From Lolium rigidum (lineage: Eukaryota; Streptophyta; Magnoliopsida; Poales; Poaceae): a stretch of 64,000 bases of DNA. The position numbers and the translations under genes are program-made. The stretch is from assembly GCF_022539505.1 (NCBI RefSeq), contig NC_061510.1, positions 275,362,330-275,426,329 of the forward strand, given 5' to 3'. Shown piece after piece: positions 57,681-64,000 of this stretch. Every line of letters starts with the position of its first letter. Within the stretch, counting starts at the first letter, position 1. The notes under the pieces are model-generated. The model was given only the letters and a program-made list of their open reading frames with translations, was not told the origin of the DNA and did not search any database.

Positions 57681-60600
57681 TCATTCCGTATTGCTGGTCC
57701 ACCTTTACCCCACCTCCTGTTAGCTTGAACCATTTGCACCGGAACAAAGGGACCTTAAAGGAGGGTCCATAGTCAAGTTCCCATATCTCCTCTATGTAAC
57801 CATAATATGTGACCTTTTTCCCATTCTCGGTTGCTGCATCAAAGCGGACACCACTGTTTTGGTTGGTGCTCTTTTTATCTTGGGCGATCGTGTAAAATGT
57901 ATTCCCATTTATCTCGTACCCTTGGAAAGTCGTTATAGTCGAAGATGGTGTCTTGGCCAACATGTACAGCTGATCTACAACATCATTGTCATTCATTAAA
58001 TGTTTTCTCAACCAACTGCCGAAAGTCTCCATGTGGGCCTTCCTAATCCGGGATTCGAGCTTCCCGGGTTGTCCAAGCGTAAAATATTCTTGTGTTTCTC
58101 AAAGTATGGAGCCACCAAGCTGGAATTGGTCAGAACTGTGTGGTGTGCTTCAGTCATAGAATGGCCGTCCATACATATCGTTGATTTCCTTCGGATCGTG
58201 CCTTTTCCACTTAGTCTCCCCTCGTGCCGCGATCGAGGAAGACCAATCGGCTTAAGGTCAGGAACAAAGTCAACACAAAACTCAATTACCTCCTCATTTC
58301 CATAGCCCTTGGCGATGCTTCCTTACGGCCTAGCACGGTTACGAACATATTTCTTTAATACTCCCATGAACCTCTCGAAGGGGAACATATTGTGTAGAAA
58401 TACAGGACCGAGAATGGAAATATCTTCGACTAGGTGAACCAGGAGGTGTGTCATAATATTGAAGAAGGATGGCGGGAACACCAACTCGAAACTGACAAGA
58501 CATTGGACCACATCGTTCTGTAACCGTGGTAGAACTTCTGGATTGATTACCTTCTGAGAGATTGCATTGAGGAATGCACATAGCTTCATAATGGCTACTC
58601 GAACATTTTCCGGCGGGAGCCCCCTCAAAGCAATCGAAGCAATTGCGTCATAATCACGTGGCGGTCGTGAGACTTCAGGTTTTGGAACTTTTTCTCCGCC
58701 ATGTTTATTATTCCCTTTATATTGGACGAGAATCCAGACGGGACCTTCATACTGCTCAGGCATTCAAAAAAGATGACCTTCTCTTCTTTGGTCAGAGCGT
58801 AGCTGGCACGACCTTGAAACCATTCTGGATGCCGGTCATCAGGGTCTTTCAAACATTGCTGGTCCTACCGTGCTTCCTTTGTATCATTTGTCTTCCCATA
58901 CACGCCCAAGAAGCTTAGGAGGTTCACGCAAATATTCTTCGTAACATGCATCACGTCGATTGCAGAGCGGACATCAAGGACTTTCCAATATTCTAGCTCC
59001 CGAATATAGATTTCTTCTTCCACATGGCTGCGTGCTCGTCGGCTCCCTTCGGAACCGATTGTCCGCCAGGACCCTTTCCAAAGATGACTTTCAAATCCTT
59101 GACCATATCAAATACCTCAGGCACCGAGTGCGTTCCGCGAGCTTCGGCCGGTGATCTGCCTTGCCGTTGTAATGCTTGCCTTTCTTTCTTACTGGATGAA
59201 TTTTCGGAAGAAATCGACGATGCCCAAGGTACATGTTCTTCTTACAATTTGGCAAATGTACACTTTCGAGTCTCATGTAAGCGGTGCGTGCATGCATTGT
59301 ATCCCTTATTTGACGAGTCCCGAAAGGTTACTAAGAGCAGGCCAATCGTTGATGGTTACGAAAAGCAACGCTCGTAGGTAAAATTCCTCTTCTTTGTGCT
59401 CATCCCACACACGGACACCAGGTCTGCCCCACAGCTGTAAAAGTTCATCAACTAATGGTCTTAGGTACACATCGATGTCGTTGCCGGGTTGCATCGGACC
59501 TTGGATGAGCACTGGCATCATAATGAACTTCCGCTTCATGCACAACCAAGGAGGAAGGTTGTAGATGCATAGAGTCACGGGCCAGGTGCTATGGCTGGAG
59601 CTCTGCTCGCCAAAAAGATTCATGCCATCTGAACTTAGACCAAATCTTATGTTCCTTGCGTCAGCTGCAAAATCTTTGAACTCTCTGTCGATCTTTCTCC
59701 ATTGCGTTCCATCTGTGGGGTGTCTCAACTCCCCGTCCGACTTACGGTCCTCTTTGTGCCATCGCAACAACTTGGCATGCTCTTTGTTCCCGAAGAGACG
59801 TTTCAACCGTGGTATTATAGGAGCATACCACATCACCTTGGCGGGAACCCTCTTCCTGGGTTTCTCGCCCTCAACATCGTCACCGGGGTCATCGCCTCGA
59901 TCTTATAATGCAATGCAGTGCATACCGGACATTCATTCAAATTCTCGTATTCACCGCGGTAGAGGATGCAGTCGTTGATGCATGCATGTATCTTCAGAAC
60001 CTCTAAACCTAGAGGGCAGACAACCTTCTTTGTTTCATACGTACTGGCGGGCAACTCGTTATTCTTTGGAAACATATTCTTCAACATTTTCAGTAAGTTT
60101 TCAAATGCCGAGTCAGCTACACCTGCCTGTGCCTTCCATTTCAGCAAATCCGAGTAGTGCAGCCCAGCTTTTTCGGACCATTATCGCATCCGAGGTACGG
60201 CGACTTTCCGTGATCCTCTAACATGCGATCCAAATTCTCCCTCTCCTTTTCGGTTTCGCGAGCGTCTCCGTGCATCGGCAATGGTCCGACCAAGATCATC
60301 AACGGGCTCATCACGTGCCTCTTCTTCACCTTCCCCTTCACCTTCCCCTTCACCTTCGAGCATCCTCCATGAAAGTATCACCGAAATGAGCAAGATAGTT
60401 TTCATCGATGAAATCATCCCCTTCTTCATCTTCTTCCATTATAACCCCTCTTTCTCCATGCTTGGTCCAACAATTATAGCTTGGCATGAAACCGTGCCGA
60501 AGCAGGTGCATGTGAACTTCTCTTGAGGAAGAGTAACCCTTCTGATTCTTATAATCAACACATGGGCAGATAACAAAACCCTTCTGCTTGTTCGCATTAG

Positions 60601-60682
60601 CCACTACGAGTAAATCTTTCAAACCCGTAGTGAACTCGCCAGAGAGTCGGTTACCGTACATCCATTGCCGATTCATCTGCAT
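57681..60682 (-). pseudogene. TNP2: CACTA-1 TNP2-type transposase, main part
   Basis: TNP2 cuts and joins the element ends. From ATG 60682 the order is: a transposase-associated domain (NRQWMYGNR, CWTKHGERGV), a Gly-Glu repeat linker (60310-60360), the Transposase_21 core (HACINDCILYRGEYENLNEC, KVMWYAPIIPRLKRLF in part, WPVTLCIYNLPPWLCMKRKF), a DUF4218 region (NAISQKVINPEVLPRLQNDV, MFPFERFMGVLKKYVRNRA) and a DUF4216 region (YYGYIEEIWELDYGPSFKVP). The frame is broken at about ten places, including 60357, 59315 and 58636. Several of these are CTG/CAG or CCG sites. The stop-free runs between breaks suggest recent or artificial damage. Element III splits the gene after DQQYGM. Confidence 0.9.
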
Positions 60683-61017
60683 TATTATAATATAAAATAT
60701 ATAATTAACCATCATGCATTTGTTAAACTAACTAGCTATAAACAATAGAAATTAAACAATGAACTACACACATGCATATTTTATCAATGACACACATGAA
60801 AGGTTCAAGTTGCTAACCGCGATCGAGGAGGAAAAAATAAATGAGGAAGCTCAAGTGTGGCTCCGACACTTCATATCATGTTTGTTTCATGCTTTGTTGG
60901 GGCATTTTATCAAACACCTTGTGTGCATAAGAGGAACCAAAAGCAAACCTACACCCCTTGTGAAGCTTGTGAAGAGAAGTGGCACCAAATGGCTAAGTGT
61001 TGTGAGCCGAGGCCCTT

Positions 61018-61282
61018 TTATAGGGACGGGCCTTTAGTCCCGGTTGGCACCGGCCAACCGTGACTAAAGGCCTTCGAGCCAGGCTCGAGGACCTTTAGTC
61101 GCGGTTGGCCCGGCCAACCGCGACTAAAGCCCCTCCCGTCCACCGGCTGGCCGGCCGAGCGGCTGGGCCCGGGTCTTTAGTCGCGGTTCGCCACCCGAAC
61201 CGCGACTAAAGACCCCATTAGTCGCGGTTCCTATATTTTGGCGACTAATGGGGCTAGATGGAAGGCCATTTTTCTACCAGTG
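61018..61282. repeat. Right terminal and subterminal repeats of CACTA-1
   Basis: Facing pairs of TTTAGTCGCGGTTGG-type motifs, then CACTGGTAGAAAAATGGCC (reverse strand) at the very end. They mirror the left end at 2771-3030. Confidence 0.85.
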
Positions 61283-61285
61283 TGA
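61283..61285. repeat. Target site duplication of CACTA-1, right copy (TGA)
   Basis: This matches the left copy at 2768-2770 and sits directly outside the CACTA right end. Confidence 0.85.
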
Positions 61286-61334
61286 GTTGGGTATATCCGT
61301 TCTTTCTAGACAAACTTGTAGAAAATTTTCTATA
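61286..61334. other. Short spacer between two CACTA elements
   Basis: Host or older repeat DNA. It contains a TAGAAAATTTTCTA palindrome at 61318-61331 next to the second element's start. Confidence 0.6.
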
Positions 61335-61590
61335 CACTAGTAGAAAACCTCTCATCCATCTAAGCCTTTAGTACCGGTTCCCTTACGAACCGGTACGAAA
61401 GGCTTTATTAATAACGGTTCCAGGGCTGGGACATCTATACCGCTTCATAATGGACCTTTAATACTGGTTCGTGTTACGAACCGGTATGAAAGGGTTTCTG
61501 CCCAAATTCCAGGCTGAGGTGGGGCCAGGGCTACACCTTTAGTACCGGTTCTTCTAAGGAACCGGTACTAAAGGGTCCTCCCTATATCAG
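61335..61590. repeat. Left terminal and subterminal repeats of CACTA-2
   Basis: At least two facing pairs of TAGTACCGGTTC-like motifs, near 61371-61400 and 61540-61575, and a weaker pair at 61448-61490. 61591-62089 has no recognised gene. Confidence 0.8.
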
Positions 61591-62089
61591 CGTGCGCCAA
61601 CCCGCCCGAGCCCCCTGCATATCATTCTCCAAATCTCCTCCTCCCTCACATTTCCAAATATTTTGCACCTCTCACACTCCAATAATTTTAACAAGATTAA
61701 CGGCATACATCTATCCAAGGGTTAGCAATATCATCCTTCCTTTCGGCGTTTCTAATTTAGCTCATTTCTTTGGTAGTTTTAACTCGTACTATTTTTCTAG
61801 TGCAAGCAAGGTGTTCGATGAAATGCCTAAGTTAGTGATTTTATTTTTTTATATGCAATTTGAGCTGAAATTATGGTATATTTTGTAGGTTTTAATTAGT
61901 ATCATCCCCGTCCTTACCGCCGTTGATCGCCAGCGTCGTCCCCTAGCCGGCACGGTACCACCTCGGTGAGCCCCTCTTCTTTTTTATAAAAAACAATTAG
62001 TTTTATGTGATGAACTTGAATATTAATTAAGTTGGTCACTCATATATCCACGATGTTGTGTATTTAATGATTTTTGATATACATATAAA

Positions 62090-64000
62090 ATGCGGATGAG
62101 TCGACAATGGATGTACGGTGACCGGTGCCATCCCGAGTTCATTAATGGCATGCATTATTTTCTCAACGTGGCTGAGGCAAACAGGCGGTCGAATGGTTTC
62201 ATGTATTGTCCATGTAGTTCCTGTAAGAATATGAAGGATTACTCTACCTCGAAGACCCTTCACGTCCACTGTCTGGAGAACGGTTTCATGCCCGGCTATA
62301 ATTGTTGGACCAAGCACGTAGAAAGAGGGGTTATATTGGAAGACAACGAAGAAGAAGAGGATAGTGACAACTATCCCTTATTCAACGAAGACGGTGTAGT
62401 AGAATGGGGGAAGACGAAGGCTGAAGAAGAGCCCATTTTCGATGAGCCGATTTTTGATGACCCGGATGACGATTTGGGTCGGGCCATTCTTGATGCGAAG
62501 ATGAACTGCGGAAATGAAAAGGAGAGGTTGAAGTTGGAGAAAACGTTAGAGGATCACAACAAAATGTTGTACCCAAATTGCGAAAATGGTCGAGAAAAGG
62601 CTGGGTACCACGCTGGAATTGTTGCGATGGAAGGCGAGAGAATGGTACTTCGACAAGGGATTTGAAAAGTTGCTGAAAATAATAAAGAAGATGCTTCCGG
62701 GGAGAACGTGTTGCCTTCTAGCACGTACGAAGCAAAGAAGGTTGTCCGCCCTCTAGGATTAGAGGTGCGGAAGATACATGCATGCATCAATGACTGCATC
62801 CTCTACCGCGGGGAGTACGAGAATTTGAATGCATGCCCGGTATGTAGTGCATTGAGGTATAAGATCAGGCGAGATGACCCTGGCGATGTTGAGGGCGAGT
62901 CCACCCCCAGGAAGAGGGTTCCTGCGAAGGTGATGTGGTATGCTCCTATAATACCACGGTTGAAACGTTTGTTTCAGAACAAAGAGCATGCCAAGTTGTT
63001 GCGATAGCACAAAGAGGACCGTAAGAAAGATGTGATGCTGAGACACCCCGCTGACGGGTCGCAGTGGAGAAAAATCGACAGAGAGTTCAAGTCATTTTCA
63101 GATGACGCAAGGAACTTAAGATTTGGTCTAAGTACGGATGGCTTTAATCCTTTCGGGGAGCAGAGCTCCAGTCATAGCACCTGGCCAGTGACTCTATGTA
63201 TCTATAACCTTCCTCCTTGGTTGTGCATGAAGCGGAAGTTCATTATGATGCCAGTGCTCATCCAGGGCCCGAAGCAACCTGGCAACGACATTGATGTGTA
63301 CCTGAGGCCATTGGTTGAAGAACTTTTAGAGTTGTGGCGTGACGAAGGTGTACCTTTGTGGGATGAGCACGAACAAAAGGAATTTAACCTACGAGCGTTG
63401 TTATTTGTAACCATCAATGATTGGCCTGCTCTTGGTAACATTTCGGGGCAGTCAAACAAGGGATACAATGCATGCACACACTGTTTAGGTGAGACTGACA
63501 GTAATTATTTGGGAAACAAGAATGTGTACCTGGGGCATCGTTGATTTCTTCTAAAACAACATCACGTAAGAAAGAGAGGAAAGCATTTCGGAGGTGAGGC
63601 AGATAACCGAATGAAGCCTACCCGCCCTACTGGGGAAGTTATATATGATATGGTCAAGGATTTAAAAGTGGTCTTTGGAAAGGGTCCCGGCGGACAATCT
63701 GTTCCGCATGATGTTGACGGACACGTACCCATGTGGAAGAAGAAGTCGATATTTTGGGAGCTACCCTACTGGAAATTCTTAGAGGTTCACTCTGCAATCG
63801 ACGTGATGCACGTGACGAAAAATCTTTGCCTGAACCTGCTAAACTTCTTGGGCGTGTATGGGAAGACAAAAGATACACCGGATGCACGGCAGGACCAGCA
63901 AAGTATCCACGAAGGAAACAACCTGAATCCGAGAGAAGTATCAAGGTCCTGCCGGCTACGCTCTTACCAAAGAGGAGAAGGAGATCTTTTTGAAGTCCTG
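62090..64000 (+). pseudogene. TNP2: CACTA-2 TNP2-type transposase, 5' part, continues beyond the window
   Basis: ATG 62090 opens MRMSRQWMYGDRCHPEFING, the transposase-associated domain, with CPCSSCKN and CWTKHVERGV. The Transposase_21 core follows (ACINDCILYRGEYENLNACP, VMWYAPIIPRLKRLF, WPVTLCIYNLPPWLCMKRKF, DGHVPMWKKKSIFWELPYW, AIDVMHVTKNLCLNLL). Breaks: a frame shift near 62600, another near 62665-62705, a TAG at 63005-63007 where related proteins have Trp, a TGA at 63542-63544 where they have Arg, and a shift near 63910. The protein is clearly related to CACTA-1's TNP2 but not a close copy. Confidence 0.88.

Larger units (their letters stand above)
2771..61282 (-). mobile_element. CACTA-1: nested-into CACTA (En/Spm superfamily) DNA transposon
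   Basis: The left end reads TACTGGTGGAAAAAAGGCC. The right end, read in reverse, is CACTGGTAGAAAAATGGCC, so the two form an imperfect terminal inverted repeat; the first base of the left end has changed from C to T. A 3-bp duplication TGA flanks both ends, as expected for CACTA transposition. Subterminal regions are dense in TTTAGTCGCGGTTGG-type inverted motifs. Removing the three outer insertions and their duplications leaves about 11.8 kb, a normal size for an autonomous Triticeae CACTA. It carries three genes: TNP2 transposase (minus), a second gene with a Ulp1-like domain (minus) and a small plus-strand gene. Both minus-strand genes start nearer the right end, so that is the 5' end. Its genes are all broken, so it is now immobile by itself. 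Confidence 0.93.
61335..64000 (+). mobile_element. CACTA-2: left part of a second CACTA transposon
   Basis: It starts CACTAGTAGAAAACC and has subterminal pairs built on TACCGGTTC and GAACCGGTA, different from CACTA-1. A TNP2-type gene follows on the plus strand. The right end and the target duplication partner lie outside the window (the left one would be ATA, 61332-61334). Confidence 0.88.

Noticed and set aside
1..64000. CRISPR arrays, tRNA or rRNA genes, bacterial features
   Set aside because: No spaced short repeats of the right form and no tRNA-like folds seen; tRNA matches are only primer-binding sites.

Overview
The window is repeat-dense grass DNA. The Angela/BARE-type Copia, Athila-type Ty3/Gypsy and Jorge/Caspar-type CACTA families point to a Triticeae genome (wheat, Aegilops, barley, rye or a relative). 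This is inferred from family resemblance, not from a search. I see no host gene, tRNA, rRNA or CRISPR array. Nearly every base from 2771 onward belongs to a transposable element.

Layout. 1-2767: remnants of a Copia retrotransposon end, then AT-rich DNA with a degenerate repeat of about 316 bp. 2771-61282: one CACTA DNA transposon with TGA target duplications on both sides. Its native length, after removing later insertions, is about 11.8 kb. It carries a TNP2-type transposase (minus strand), a long second gene with a Ulp1-like protease end (minus strand), and a small third gene (plus strand). 61283-61334: 52 bp of spacer. 61335-64000: the left end of a second, different CACTA element, with its TNP2 gene running out of the window.

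Three retrotransposons landed inside genes of the first CACTA, and each later received one further insertion. (a) A Copia element at 5476-21995 sits in the second gene; a Gypsy element (12070-21875) sits in its 3' LTR. (b) Athila-like element I at 22897-36188 also sits in the second gene; Athila-like element II (29748-36117) sits in its 3' LTR. (c) Athila-like element III at 40809-57680 sits in the transposase gene; Athila-like element IV (47609-54050) sits in its reverse transcriptase. All six retrotransposon insertions have recognisable 5-bp target duplications, five exact and one with a single mismatch, so the order of events can be read from the sequence: CACTA first, then a-c, then the inner insertions.

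How the parts relate. Element III carries gag, protease, RT, RNase H and integrase, plus an extra coiled-coil ORF behind its own promoter-like block. Elements I, II and IV carry only a short 5' ORF and no pol. They share primer-binding site, polypurine tract and 3' noncoding modules with III, so they look like non-autonomous partners of a III-like element. The Gypsy element has fresh-looking LTRs around a very decayed pol.

A second signal runs across all families. Differences between near-identical copies, and many reading-frame breaks, fall at CTG/CAG trinucleotides that appear as TCG, CTCG, CGAG or CG. This looks more like a systematic base-calling error at CHG-methylated sites than like evolution. 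It means many of the breaks listed here may not be real.
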